This document shows, piece after piece, positions 45,720 to 54,683 of a stretch of DNA of 55,742 nt. Numbering within the stretch: position 1 is the stretch's first letter; every line of letters begins with the position of its first letter. The notes under the pieces were generated by a model, which saw nothing but the letters and a program-made list of their open reading frames with translations, had not been told where the DNA came from and did not search any database. The stretch is from an uncultured Ruminococcus sp. (GTDB lineage: Bacteria; Bacillota; Clostridia; Oscillospirales; Ruminococcaceae): positions 1 to 55,742 of the forward strand of contig CACZGM010000037.1 of NCBI GenBank assembly GCA_902780695.1, in the 5' to 3' direction. The translations under genes were made by a program, and so were the position numbers.

Positions 45720-48700
45720 TTATTTTTCAAATCTGAACCAGTCGAAATCGAATCTGCTGCCGGGCATGAATACGAAAGAAATATTATTTTTACCGGTTAT
45801 CCGGTCAAGTCTGAATATCTGCTCCGTATAAAGCTCCGACTGCATGAATTCCAGAAGCTGCGTATGCTGTACTCCGTCCTCACCGGTATAGCGAAGCTGA
45901 ATCGAGTTAAGCACATTCGGCGTTTTGCCGCAAATTATCATTCTTTCAGTGCCTTCGCCGAAATCCAGTCCGTTAAAGTTGATGACAACATTGTTGCCGA
46001 TATCGGTTACCTGTAATCCGGATTCTACATAATCATCGCCGTAGATGCCGTCATTTGCAGCCGCATACAGCTTATCAAAAGCACGGTTGACGGGATTGAA
46101 TTCAAATCCGCCGAAAATAAGCTGTTTATTAATCACGAAGGATATCGTATGTTTTCCCCGCAGACGCTCGGGAAGACTGAATTCCTGCGGAGCGTGATTG
46201 TCCCATAATCCGTTGTTCGTGAATTCAAGGACTGTTATAAGCTCCGCGTCCGGTTGGTCGGCATCACCGTTCCACAGTTCGATTTTCGCCGGTTCGTTTC
46301 CGGAGTTGTAACCACAGCTTATCTTTATATTTTCTGTACCGCTGTCTCCGAAATCAACATCTTCAAATCCTATCGTCATGCGTTCATTGTCGGTACTTAT
46401 TGCCGAATGTTCTACAAGATTGTACGGACGGCTGGAGAAGCTCGAAAGCGCCGCGGATATGAACTTATACGGATCAATGACCGGTGTCCCGAATCCGCTG
46501 TTCATCATATTGATCTCGGAATAAACCTGCGGAACATCGGTGCCGTTTCTGCATGAAGCCCGGATTATATACGCACCGTCGCTCTTTGCGGTCAGCTTCG
46601 CACCGTAATCTGTCCTTTCTATATCGCACAGATCAACAGGCGTTCCGTTCGGGAGCAGGCATTTAATGTCGATATCGCGGTAATCGGCATCCTCCGGATA
46701 CAACTTCAATGTTATACCTGCTGTTGCTATATCCGGTACAAGCTCAGTTCTTGTCGGGTAAAGCTCGATCTTGCGCAGAGGCTTCTCAGGCTTGTATTCC
46801 TCAGCAACCTTCGGATAATAATCCGGAATTACAGATACGCCTTCGGTCGATTCATCACTTTCAAGAGATGTGAACACAAGCTCCTTGCCCCACAGCCCCT
46901 CACTTTTGATACCTACCGTGACTTCACCCGGTTCAAGCGTCGATTGTATAATCGCAAGCAGCTTGCCGCTGAACAAGCGTCTGTTGTCGCCCTTGTAGCT
47001 GTCGTAGTCGGTGCTGTCGCCGTTGTCGAGACCCACGAGCCTTGCTGCACCCTCGACGGTTACTTTTACGCGGTTTCTCGCGTTTGCGACCACAATGCCG
47101 TTTCTGTCCACAACATTGATCTCTATGAAAATGAGATCTCTGCCATCGGCGTGCATTATGTACTTATCCGGCATAGCATCGATGCTCTCGGCTTCACCGA
47201 AAGAGCACACGGTATCTGTCGCCGCTACATTATCATTTTCATCGTAAGCGATGGCTTCAATCGTTCCCTTTCTGTATCTTACCGTCCACTCAAAGAAGTA
47301 TCTGTCGCCGTTGTCGAAATCAACATACTTCTTTTCAAGACTTCTGCCGTTATATTTAAGCTCAACGCAGTTCATATTTGAGTACGCACGGACTGTGATA
47401 TCCTCACCTATGTTGAAATCCCAGTAAGGGGAAATATGAACGAACGGTTCGGATCTCTTCCCTCCCCACACTGCTTTATACAGATAATAGGAATCCTTCG
47501 GGAAACCTGCTGTGTCAACTATTCCGAAGAAGGAATTCTTGGTGCTGTACGGAGTAGGCTCGCCGATATAGTCAAATCCCGTCCATACGAACTGCCCTCC
47601 GCAGAACTGACGGTCTCTGTCTTCAATAAGAGCTTTCTCGCTGCGCTTTCCCCAGCCTACAACGCTGTTTCCATAGTCGGAGCACTGCATATCCTCATGT
47701 GTGAGTATCGACATATCTGCCGGGAAGTGATATATTCCCCTTGAACGGACAGTAGAAGCGGTCTCACTTCCGTAAATGAACCAGTCGGGATATGCTTCGT
47801 GATGACCGTCGTACAGATCTTCCGCGTAGTTGTAACCTGCTATCTTAAGAAAATCCGCGACCTTCTGTCCGTTTATCCACCTCATAAAATTGGAGCCTAT
47901 AGTGCGCGCGGCGTTATTGTATTTATCGTGCTTATCTACTTCCTTAACAAGCATCTTTGCAACTTCAAGCCCGCGCTCGCTTTTATGCGTATCGTATATT
48001 TCGTTTCCTATGCTCCACATAATAACACAGGGGGCGTTTCTGTCACGGGTGATCCAGCTCTCGACATCCTCCGTGTAATGATCGTCAAAGAATCGCGAAT
48101 AGTCGAATTCAGTCTTTGGTTCCTCCCATACATCAGAGAACTCGCTGTCAACCATAAGTCCCATTTCTGTACACAGGTCTATAAGCTCTCTTGCGGGTTG
48201 ATTGTGCGAAGTCCTTACGGCATTCACACCAAAGCTTTTCAGCGTTTTCAGCTGTCTTTTCAGCGCGTTTACATTCACAGCAGAACCGAGAGCGCCGAGA
48301 TCATGGTGCATACATACTCCCTTGATCTTCAGCCGCTTTCCGTTGAGAATAAATCCTGCGTCAGGATCAAATTCCGTTGTACGGAATCCGAAAACGTTTG
48401 TCATACTGTCAATGACTCTGCCTCCGGAAACAAGCTCTGTTACCATTTTATATGATACAGGATTTTCGATATCCCAGCTTTCGGGATTTACGGCATAGAA
48501 TGCCGAGCGGGAAAATCCGAATATCTGCCTTCCTTTTACCTCAGCACATTTTCGGCCGAGGCTGTCGAATACACGATGACGGACTTCACAGTCCGAACCG
48601 CTGCTTTCCGTTTCAATTATAACTATCCACTTATCGCTGTCTCCGTATTTTCTCGCAGATATATATATTCCTCGTTCATTTATATGAGTTCTTTCGGCCT

Positions 48701-49124
48701 TTCTGAGGTATATATTCCTGTAAAGACCGGCACCTGAATACCAGCGGGAATTCGGTGATTGATAGCGTACTCTTATATAGATCTCATTTTCTCCGCTGTT
48801 AAGGTGATCGGTGATATCGACCGAGAAACACGAATATCCGTTTTTCCTTCCGCCCGTCTTTACACCGTTCACATAGATCGTGCTGTCCATGTATATGCCG
48901 TCAAAGCGCAGGATATACACATCGTCCGGTGACAGATCATCGATATTGAACGTCTTTCTGTACCAGCCGTCATTAGACTTGTACAGGTTGTGAGTATCGC
49001 CGATCAGCCAGTCATGCGGCACTTCGACATCATGCCATTCCTTTTCGGCAAGAGCGTCCGAGAGCTCAGAGCCGACTTCCTTGAGCATAAAGCTCCAGTT
49101 ATCGTTAAAAAGCCTTTCTGACAT
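45720..49124 (-). CDS. GH2 glycoside hydrolase (beta-galactosidase type) with C-terminal beta-sandwich domains
   Basis: The 1134-residue enzyme has the LacZ-like order: jelly-roll domain (LFNDNWSFML, VPHDWLI, WYSGAGLYRNIYL), an immunoglobulin-like domain, and a TIM barrel with VCMHHDLGALG, RTSHNQP, acid/base E375 in WSIGNE and nucleophile E454 in YGSETAS. Further Ig-like domains follow. Residues from about 880 to the end contain two related beta-sandwich modules, each closing with a pattern such as ISFVINKQLIFGGFEF and ISFVFMPGSRFDFDWF, like CBM6/35-type carbohydrate-binding modules. No signal peptide is present, so it is probably cytoplasmic. Beta-galactosidase is the best guess; beta-glucuronidase or beta-mannosidase activity cannot be excluded. 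It follows a GH95 gene by 28 bp under a LacI regulator. Confidence 0.88.
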   Translation of the reverse strand: MSERLFNDNWSFMLKEVGSELSDALAEKEWHDVEVPHDWLIGDTHNLYKSNDGWYRKTFNIDDLSPDDVYILRFDGIYMDSTIYVNGVKTGGRKNGYSCFSVDITDHLNSGENEIYIRVRYQSPNSRWYSGAGLYRNIYLRKAERTHINERGIYISARKYGDSDKWIVIIETESSGSDCEVRHRVFDSLGRKCAEVKGRQIFGFSRSAFYAVNPESWDIENPVSYKMVTELVSGGRVIDSMTNVFGFRTTEFDPDAGFILNGKRLKIKGVCMHHDLGALGSAVNVNALKRQLKTLKSFGVNAVRTSHNQPARELIDLCTEMGLMVDSEFSDVWEEPKTEFDYSRFFDDHYTEDVESWITRDRNAPCVIMWSIGNEIYDTHKSERGLEVAKMLVKEVDKHDKYNNAARTIGSNFMRWINGQKVADFLKIAGYNYAEDLYDGHHEAYPDWFIYGSETASTVRSRGIYHFPADMSILTHEDMQCSDYGNSVVGWGKRSEKALIEDRDRQFCGGQFVWTGFDYIGEPTPYSTKNSFFGIVDTAGFPKDSYYLYKAVWGGKRSEPFVHISPYWDFNIGEDITVRAYSNMNCVELKYNGRSLEKKYVDFDNGDRYFFEWTVRYRKGTIEAIAYDENDNVAATDTVCSFGEAESIDAMPDKYIMHADGRDLIFIEINVVDRNGIVVANARNRVKVTVEGAARLVGLDNGDSTDYDSYKGDNRRLFSGKLLAIIQSTLEPGEVTVGIKSEGLWGKELVFTSLESDESTEGVSVIPDYYPKVAEEYKPEKPLRKIELYPTRTELVPDIATAGITLKLYPEDADYRDIDIKCLLPNGTPVDLCDIERTDYGAKLTAKSDGAYIIRASCRNGTDVPQVYSEINMMNSGFGTPVIDPYKFISAALSSFSSRPYNLVEHSAISTDNERMTIGFEDVDFGDSGTENIKISCGYNSGNEPAKIELWNGDADQPDAELITVLEFTNNGLWDNHAPQEFSLPERLRGKHTISFVINKQLIFGGFEFNPVNRAFDKLYAAANDGIYGDDYVESGLQVTDIGNNVVINFNGLDFGEGTERMIICGKTPNVLNSIQLRYTGEDGVQHTQLLEFMQSELYTEQIFRLDRITGKNNISFVFMPGSRFDFDWFRFEK

Positions 49125-49152
49125 AAGAAAATCCCTTTCCTTCTGTATTGAT

Positions 49153-51519
49153 TTAGCTTAATATGTACGTTTTTCCGGGTGTTGTCTGAAATACAACAAC
49201 ACCGCCCTGTTTTGTATATTCCACCTTGTTTCCGGTGTCATCTGTCAGGTTTTCAAGTTCTGTCCTCACAAGCGCCCATTCACCCTGCAATGATTTTACT
49301 CTGATCTCTTTTGGTTTGCAGTCTGTCCACTTTGCAGAAACTTCAAATCCACCGCGTGCGCATAGACCGCTGAACTCTCCGCTTGACCACTTTTCCGGAA
49401 CAGCTGGAAGAACGTCTATGATATACTCGCCTTCGGTATTAAGTATCTCATGGCTTTGCAGCAGCATTTCCGCAATTCCAGCGCTTCCGCCGAAATTTCC
49501 GTCGATCTGGAACGGCGGGTGGAAATCCCACAGGTTCGGATATGTGCAGTCGGTAAGAAGTCCGCGCAGCAGCTTATATGCTCTGTTGCCGTCACCTGTC
49601 CTTGCCCAGAGATTCACCTTATATGCTCTTGCCCAGCCTGTGGATTCATCTCCGCGGTCTTTCATAGTATTGACCGCCGCCTGCATAAGATCAGGCGTTC
49701 TGCTGTTTATAAGTCTGCCCGGATACAGGCTCATAAGATGCGAGATATGGCGGTGATTTTTCTGTATCTTCGAGCGGTCAAAATCGGGTTCATCTTCCTC
49801 ATACCATTCTTTCAGAAGTCCGGTTTTGCTCACCGAGAACGGCTTGAGATGTTTCAGCTGTTCCTCGACCTTGTCACGAAGCCCGTCATCGGTCTCGTCA
49901 TAAAAGTCATGTGACAGCATCAGGAAACGCTCGTAAAACTCCGCAATAAGCGACTGCTCATAAGTATTTCCTATGGTAACGGGACCATGCTCCGGCGAAT
50001 ATGTCGGCGAAGAAACGAGACGCTGCTGTTTTTCGTCCCATATAAGCCATTGCGTATAGAAACGAGCTGCTTCACGCATTATCGGATATATACGTTTCAT
50101 CATATAATCAATATCTCGGGTATAGTCGTAATGATCCGCGATGTTCAGCATCAGCCATGCGACGGCGGCCGTTGACCAGCCCCAGTAGAAATCCCAGCCC
50201 GGCGAAGTCCAGCCGAACGGTGTTGACTGCGTATGCGCTATCCAGCCGTTTTCGGGATGTTCGTCATCGCTTTTTATGTCATAATACTCTTTTGCAGTCA
50301 CACGACCGGGAACCCGGAGACTTTCAAGATAATCTACAAGAGGCTTTGCTGTCTCCGCAAGATTAGTGTTGAACGCTCCCCAGTAGTTCATCTGCAAATT
50401 CACGTTGATGTGGTAATCGCAGCACCACGGCGGCATATTGCTCTCATTCCACACACCCTGCAAATTAGCGGGAAGCGACCCCTCACGGGACGATGATATC
50501 AGCAGATAACGGCCGTACTGGAAATAGAGCGGTTCGAGGATATCGGCAGCTTTCCTGTCGCCGTCCTTGTAGCGCTGCAAGAGAGTTTCGACATCGGTTA
50601 TATCGTCTTCCGCACCGTTAAGCGAAAGACTCGTTCTTCCGAAAAGAGCATTATAGTCGCTGTAATGTTCGGAAAACAGTTCTTTTATACTTTTTGCACA
50701 GGCTTTTTCAATTATCCCGTTGACAGTTTCGTGCGGATCTGTGCCGCTCCTGTAGGCAGGATAAACGTCGGAATAATCGGTAGCGGCAGCTATGTATATC
50801 ACCGCTTCTTCGGTTCCTGTAACGTTTATTGCTCCGTCAATGCAATTAACAGTTCCGCCTTTGTTCCGGATACAGAACACTGTATGATAGCGGAGTCCGT
50901 TATCTGCGAGTGCGCCGTAATAATCAAGTCTGTTTCCGTCAGCCTTGACTGTACAGCCTTGCTGTACCTTATCAAGAGACAGCTTAAAGCTGATTCTGTT
51001 CTCCTCATCACACGCGAAATGTATGCAGATGACCCTTGCAGGATATGACGCAAAAGCACTTCGGAAATATCTTATTCCGTTGTGTTTGAAGATGTTGTTG
51101 TATTCGGCTGAGTCAAGACTGAGGCTCCGTTCATATTCGCTCACCTTGCTCTTGTCGATATCCGGAAAGTCGAATACCGCTTCACAAAGGCACTGATACG
51201 CACCGAACCCGTCGCCTGTCTCACAGGTGAGATCGGGCAGAAGCGCGAGCGCTTCGTCGTATTTATCCGCTGCGAGCAGCTCCTGAACCTTTTTTACGGA
51301 TTTATACGCACCTTTTCTGTTTCCGGCGTTGTAACCGGGACGCGACCGCGAGGGTCCGCCAATCCAAAGCGTTTTTTCATTCAGCACAACAGTCTCGCGC
51401 TCAATACCGCCGAAAAATGTCGCACCCAGATATCCGTTGCCTATCGGCAGACAGGTGCTTTCCCACTTTGACGGGTCGCCCTCTGCTGTGAACTTTATCT
51501 CATTATATATTGTGTCCAT
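49153..51519 (-). CDS. GH95 glycoside hydrolase (alpha-L-fucosidase type)
   Basis: The 788-residue enzyme has the GH95 order: N-terminal beta domain (WESTCLPIGNGYLGATFFGG, LNEKTLWIGGP), an (alpha/alpha)6 barrel with NVNLQMNYWGAFNTNLAE, carrying the conserved Asn residues, GWTSPGWDFYWGWST, and the late FQIDGNFGGSAGIAEML with the catalytic Asp, and a C-terminal beta domain. It inverts terminal alpha-1,2-fucose, or in some members alpha-L-galactose, on glycans such as xyloglucan, milk or mucin sugars. No signal peptide is present. It lies between its LacI regulator (20 bp) and the GH2 gene (28 bp). Confidence 0.92.
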   Translation of the reverse strand: MDTIYNEIKFTAEGDPSKWESTCLPIGNGYLGATFFGGIERETVVLNEKTLWIGGPSRSRPGYNAGNRKGAYKSVKKVQELLAADKYDEALALLPDLTCETGDGFGAYQCLCEAVFDFPDIDKSKVSEYERSLSLDSAEYNNIFKHNGIRYFRSAFASYPARVICIHFACDEENRISFKLSLDKVQQGCTVKADGNRLDYYGALADNGLRYHTVFCIRNKGGTVNCIDGAINVTGTEEAVIYIAAATDYSDVYPAYRSGTDPHETVNGIIEKACAKSIKELFSEHYSDYNALFGRTSLSLNGAEDDITDVETLLQRYKDGDRKAADILEPLYFQYGRYLLISSSREGSLPANLQGVWNESNMPPWCCDYHINVNLQMNYWGAFNTNLAETAKPLVDYLESLRVPGRVTAKEYYDIKSDDEHPENGWIAHTQSTPFGWTSPGWDFYWGWSTAAVAWLMLNIADHYDYTRDIDYMMKRIYPIMREAARFYTQWLIWDEKQQRLVSSPTYSPEHGPVTIGNTYEQSLIAEFYERFLMLSHDFYDETDDGLRDKVEEQLKHLKPFSVSKTGLLKEWYEEDEPDFDRSKIQKNHRHISHLMSLYPGRLINSRTPDLMQAAVNTMKDRGDESTGWARAYKVNLWARTGDGNRAYKLLRGLLTDCTYPNLWDFHPPFQIDGNFGGSAGIAEMLLQSHEILNTEGEYIIDVLPAVPEKWSSGEFSGLCARGGFEVSAKWTDCKPKEIRVKSLQGEWALVRTELENLTDDTGNKVEYTKQGGVVVFQTTPGKTYILS

Positions 51520-51539
51520 AAATAACTCCGAATTCTGTC

Positions 51540-52535
51540 TCAGTCACCGGTCGTCTCACGGAGAATAAGACTGTGCGGGAGCATATATATTGATTTGTCT
51601 GATGTCTCGGATTTCATATTCTCGATCAGCTTTTCAACTACCATTTTTCCCTGCAGGAAGCAAGGCTGACGAACTGTTGAAAGATGCGGCACAAAAATAT
51701 GCGAATACTGTATATCGTCAAATCCGAAAAACAGGACTTCCTTGCCAATGTCTATACCGGTAGAAAGCGCGTAATTCATAGCACCTATCGCTATCATATC
51801 TGAAATCGAGAATATAGCATCCGGTTTTTCGGGCAGCTTCATCAGTGCTTCACAGCCTTTTGTTCCGGATTCTGCTTCATAACTTCCGTAAAAAACAAGT
51901 CTTTCATCGAAGGGTATGCCGTTTTCTTCAAGAGCCTGCATATATCCGAGCTCACGGTCTATGGACGATTGACTGCGCTGCTTTGTGGTTATAAGACCTA
52001 TACGGCGGCGCCCCTTGCTTATAAGGTAGTTCACCGCGTCTTTTCCGGCCCTGACATTGTCTATGGTAACAGTAAGCACATTACAGTTTTCAAGTCTTTC
52101 GAGACACATTGCGATATTGTGGTTCTCGCCGAGCCTTGAAATAGTTTCAGAGTCGAGCTTTGGTCCAAGCAGCACTGCTCCGTCCACGGAACGCGAAAAC
52201 AGCATTCCGAGCAGATGCATCTCATGCTTCGGATCGTCTCTTGTCGTCGCAATAAGCACATCGTAGCCCTTTACCGCAGCTGCTTCCTCCATACCGCGGA
52301 GCACCTCGGAATAGAAGCTCTGTTCCGTAGAAGCGATTATGGCAAGAATGCGTCTTGTCTCGCTCTTGCGTAGATCACGTCCGAGGAAGTTAGGGCTGTA
52401 GCCGAGTTCCTTAACCGCACGGTTCACGGCTTCCGCAGCATCATCTGAGACATTTGTTTTTTTATTCAGAACACGGGAGACCGTAGCCACTGAAACATTC
52501 GCGGCCTTTGCCACATCTTTAATTGTAATGCTCAA
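51540..52535 (-). CDS. LacI-family regulator of the GH95/GH2 operon
   Basis: The protein of about 331 residues starts MSITIKDVAKAANVSVATVSRVLN, a LacI helix-turn-helix plus hinge, followed by a periplasmic-binding-protein-like sensor domain (LIATTRDDPKHEMHLL, FSISDMIAIGAMNYA, FFGFDDIQYSHI, LSTVRQP). The start is TTG at 52535 with GGAGG 8 bases upstream; an in-frame ATG at 52565 would include the operator-like palindrome. It is the first gene of the operon and probably represses its own transcription and the two glycosidase genes. The inducer is likely a sugar from fucosylated or galactosylated glycan, by inference. Confidence 0.92.
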   Translation of the reverse strand: MSITIKDVAKAANVSVATVSRVLNKKTNVSDDAAEAVNRAVKELGYSPNFLGRDLRKSETRRILAIIASTEQSFYSEVLRGMEEAAAVKGYDVLIATTRDDPKHEMHLLGMLFSRSVDGAVLLGPKLDSETISRLGENHNIAMCLERLENCNVLTVTIDNVRAGKDAVNYLISKGRRRIGLITTKQRSQSSIDRELGYMQALEENGIPFDERLVFYGSYEAESGTKGCEALMKLPEKPDAIFSISDMIAIGAMNYALSTGIDIGKEVLFFGFDDIQYSHIFVPHLSTVRQPCFLQGKMVVEKLIENMKSETSDKSIYMLPHSLILRETTGD

Positions 52536-52550
52536 TTTATTTCCCTCCGC

Positions 52551-52564
52551 CGAAAACGTTTGCA
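52551..52564. promoter_or_regulatory. LacI-type operator
   Basis: On the minus strand TGCAAACGTTTTCG closely fits the LacI-family operator pattern TGxAAxCGxTTxCA with a CG centre. It lies between the predicted transcription start and the ribosome site of the LacI gene, suiting autoregulation. Confidence 0.6.
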
Positions 52565-52582
52565 CAAAAATTTATAAAAAAC

Positions 52583-52606
52583 GTGCCGAAAGCATAATAT
52601 CAGCAC
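52583..52606 (-). terminator. Terminator-like hairpin in the LacI operon leader
   Basis: On the transcript GTGCTGA pairs with TCGGCAC (7 bp, one G-U), with a 10-base loop, and GTTTTTTATAAATTTTT follows. It starts only about five bases after the predicted transcription start, so it may be an early attenuator or fortuitous. Confidence 0.4.
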
Positions 52607-52617
52607 TATACTATTAA

Positions 52618-52647
52618 ATTATACCATATCTTAACATCTCTTATCAA
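52618..52647 (-). promoter_or_regulatory. Promoter of the LacI/GH95/GH2 operon
   Basis: On the minus strand: -35 TTGATA (52647-52642), 18-base spacer ending in TGG, -10 TATAAT (52623-52618). Confidence 0.7.
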
Positions 52648-52821
52648 TATGCACAATATACAAATTTATTTGTGCTTTTTTTCACGCAGTATCAACAATA
52701 TTAAGAAATCTGTGTGCTTTTCCGGTTCCGGAGGCATAAAGTACAGAGTATCAGCTTGCTGCTGCCGTGCCAATCGGCATTGCGCACAATTCAGATAAAC
52801 TAAAATTGTTTATTTTGTTAA

Positions 52822-52850
52822 TTTACAAAAGCGAAAAAATTACTTAAAAT
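52822..52850 (+). promoter_or_regulatory. Promoter of the plus-strand LacI-tatD-corC genes
   Basis: -35 TTTACA (52822-52827), 17 bases, -10 TAAAAT (52845-52850). The short leader contains TTTTCTGTAAAA, a weak palindrome that could be an operator. Confidence 0.55.
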
Positions 52851-52888
52851 ATCATTATAGACGTTTTCTGTAAAATGAGGTGACCCGT

Positions 52889-53902
52889 ATGATTAAAAAA
52901 GCAGTTACAATGAGCGATATTGCCAAGGAACTCGGTGTAAGCACCGTTACGGTATCAAAAGCTCTCGGCGACAAGGACGGTGTCGGAAATGAGCTCCGCG
53001 AAAAAATAAAGAAAAAAGCAAATGAGATGGGCTATCGTTTCAGCGGAAGCTCAAAGACAAACAAGGAAAACCTTACATACAGCATAAGCATTATCGTAGC
53101 AAAGCATTTCATATCGGATGCGAGCGCATTCTACTGGGTAGTTTACAGATATATCGTCGAACTTCTGCAAAAGCAGAACTATTACGGTATCCTTGATGTA
53201 GTTTCGGAGGACGATGAAGCGACCTGCGAAGTACCCAAATCTGTTCTGGAAAAAAAGGTTGACGGAGTTATCGTTCTCGGACAGCTCTCAAACAGCTATG
53301 TAAACGCGCTTATTTCTATGGCTGTTCCTATGGTGTTCCTTGATTTTTACAGTTCACGCAACGATATCGACACAGTAGTAGCCGACAATTTCTTCGGTTC
53401 TTATATGATAACGAATTACCTTATAGGTATTGGTCACCGCAAACTCGGATTTATTGGCTCTGTCGGTTCGACCTCAAGCATACAGGACAGATACCTCGGA
53501 TTCTACAAAGCTCATATCGAGAACCGTATCAGACTTAATCAGGCTTGGGTAATTGAGGACAGAAAAAGCGACGGCACCAGCTACACAGAATTCTCACTTC
53601 CCTCAGAGCTTCCCACCGCTTTTGTGTGCAACTGCGACGAAGCCGCCTATATTCTGATGAATCAGCTTAAAACAAGAGGACTTCGCGTACCGGAGGATAT
53701 TTCACTCGTCGGATATGATAATCACATCTATTCCACGATATCCAACCCGCGTATTACAACTGTAGATGTGAACAGCTATGAAATGTCAAATCACGCCGTG
53801 AATATAATGATACGCAAGATACAGGACAAGAATTACAGAAGCGGCCGTGTTCTTGTTACCGGCAACCTCATTGAAAGGGACAGCGTTAAAATTCTGAAAT
53901 GA
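52889..53902 (+). CDS. LacI-family transcriptional regulator (second)
   Basis: The 337-residue protein starts MIKKAVTMSDIAKELGVSTV, an intact LacI helix-turn-helix (VTVSKALGDKDGVGNELREKI), followed by a sensor domain (SISIIVAKHFISD, DGVIVLGQLSNSYV, FLDFYSSRND, GHRKLGFIGSVGS, DISLVGYDNHIYS, ITTVDVN). GTG at 52880 is in frame, but GAGGTG is placed for the ATG at 52889. It is not similar enough to the neighbouring LacI to be a recent duplicate. Its target is unknown: its own transcript carries tatD and a CBS protein, with no sugar gene. It overlaps tatD by four bases. Confidence 0.9.
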   Translation: MIKKAVTMSDIAKELGVSTVTVSKALGDKDGVGNELREKIKKKANEMGYRFSGSSKTNKENLTYSISIIVAKHFISDASAFYWVVYRYIVELLQKQNYYGILDVVSEDDEATCEVPKSVLEKKVDGVIVLGQLSNSYVNALISMAVPMVFLDFYSSRNDIDTVVADNFFGSYMITNYLIGIGHRKLGFIGSVGSTSSIQDRYLGFYKAHIENRIRLNQAWVIEDRKSDGTSYTEFSLPSELPTAFVCNCDEAAYILMNQLKTRGLRVPEDISLVGYDNHIYSTISNPRITTVDVNSYEMSNHAVNIMIRKIQDKNYRSGRVLVTGNLIERDSVKILK

Positions 53903-54672
53903 TAAAGATAACAGATACACATTCACACTATGATGACAATGCCTTTGACAGCGACAGATATGAGCTTCTGGATAATCTGCTTGCCGGAAAATGCGAAAAA
54001 ATAGTTACTCTTGGCTGTGACATTGAAAAAAGCAGTACTTCCCTGCTGATTGCTGAAAAATATGATAACGTATTCGCAGCCGTGGGAGTTCACCCTGAAA
54101 ACTGCAGCGACGTAAATGAAAAAACCTATCTCGAAGATCTGAAGAAACTCGCTGCTCACCCGAAAACTGCCGCAATTGGAGAGATCGGGCTCGATTTTCA
54201 CTGGGAGCCATTTGACCGCGAAAAACAGATACGTTTTTTCAGATCGCAGCTTGATCTTGCGCGGGAACTTGACCTTCCTGTCTGCATACATTCACGCGAC
54301 AGTACGAAGGATATGCTCGACATACTTCGCGAAACAAAACCAAACGGCGTTTTGCACTGCTTCTCCGGCAGCATTGAGGTCGCCCGTGAAATACTATCGT
54401 TCGGAATGATGATCAGTTTCACCGGACTGATCACATTCAGAAACGCGAAAAAAGCGATAGAAGCGTGCAGGTTTATCCCGATAGACAGGATAATGCTCGA
54501 AACTGATGCGCCGTATATGGCACCTGTTCCGCACCGCGGAGAACGCAATGACAGCGGTCTGCTTATCCACACAGCGGAAAAGCTCGCTGAAATAAAGGGT
54601 CTGACTGTCGAAGAAACAGTGCGGATATGCAATGAAAATGCGGAAAGGTTTTTCCGCTTTAACAAGAACTGA
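53899..54672 (+). CDS. tatD: TatD-family metal-dependent deoxyribonuclease
   Basis: The 257-residue protein shows the TatD layout: TDTHSHYDDNAFDSDR (HxH metal ligands), VGVHPENC, AIGEIGLDFHWE with the metal Glu, ICIHSRDS, LHCFSGS and LETDAPYMAP with the final Asp. These enzymes have 3'-5' exonuclease activity and roles in DNA repair. The start overlaps the LacI stop (ATGA), so translation is coupled. Confidence 0.94.
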   Translation: MIKITDTHSHYDDNAFDSDRYELLDNLLAGKCEKIVTLGCDIEKSSTSLLIAEKYDNVFAAVGVHPENCSDVNEKTYLEDLKKLAAHPKTAAIGEIGLDFHWEPFDREKQIRFFRSQLDLARELDLPVCIHSRDSTKDMLDILRETKPNGVLHCFSGSIEVAREILSFGMMISFTGLITFRNAKKAIEACRFIPIDRIMLETDAPYMAPVPHRGERNDSGLLIHTAEKLAEIKGLTVEETVRICNENAERFFRFNKN

Positions 54673-54683
54673 AAGGACAATAT

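Larger units (their letters stand above)
52536..52888. other. Divergent regulator intergenic region, 353 bp
   Basis: The region lies between two divergently transcribed LacI genes. It holds one promoter in each direction (52618-52647 minus, 52822-52850 plus), an operator-like palindrome at 52551-52564, a terminator-like hairpin at 52583-52606, and small palindromes (TCCGGTTCCGGA near 52719; TGCCAATCGGCA near 52768). It is otherwise AT-rich with no coding potential seen. Confidence 0.6.
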
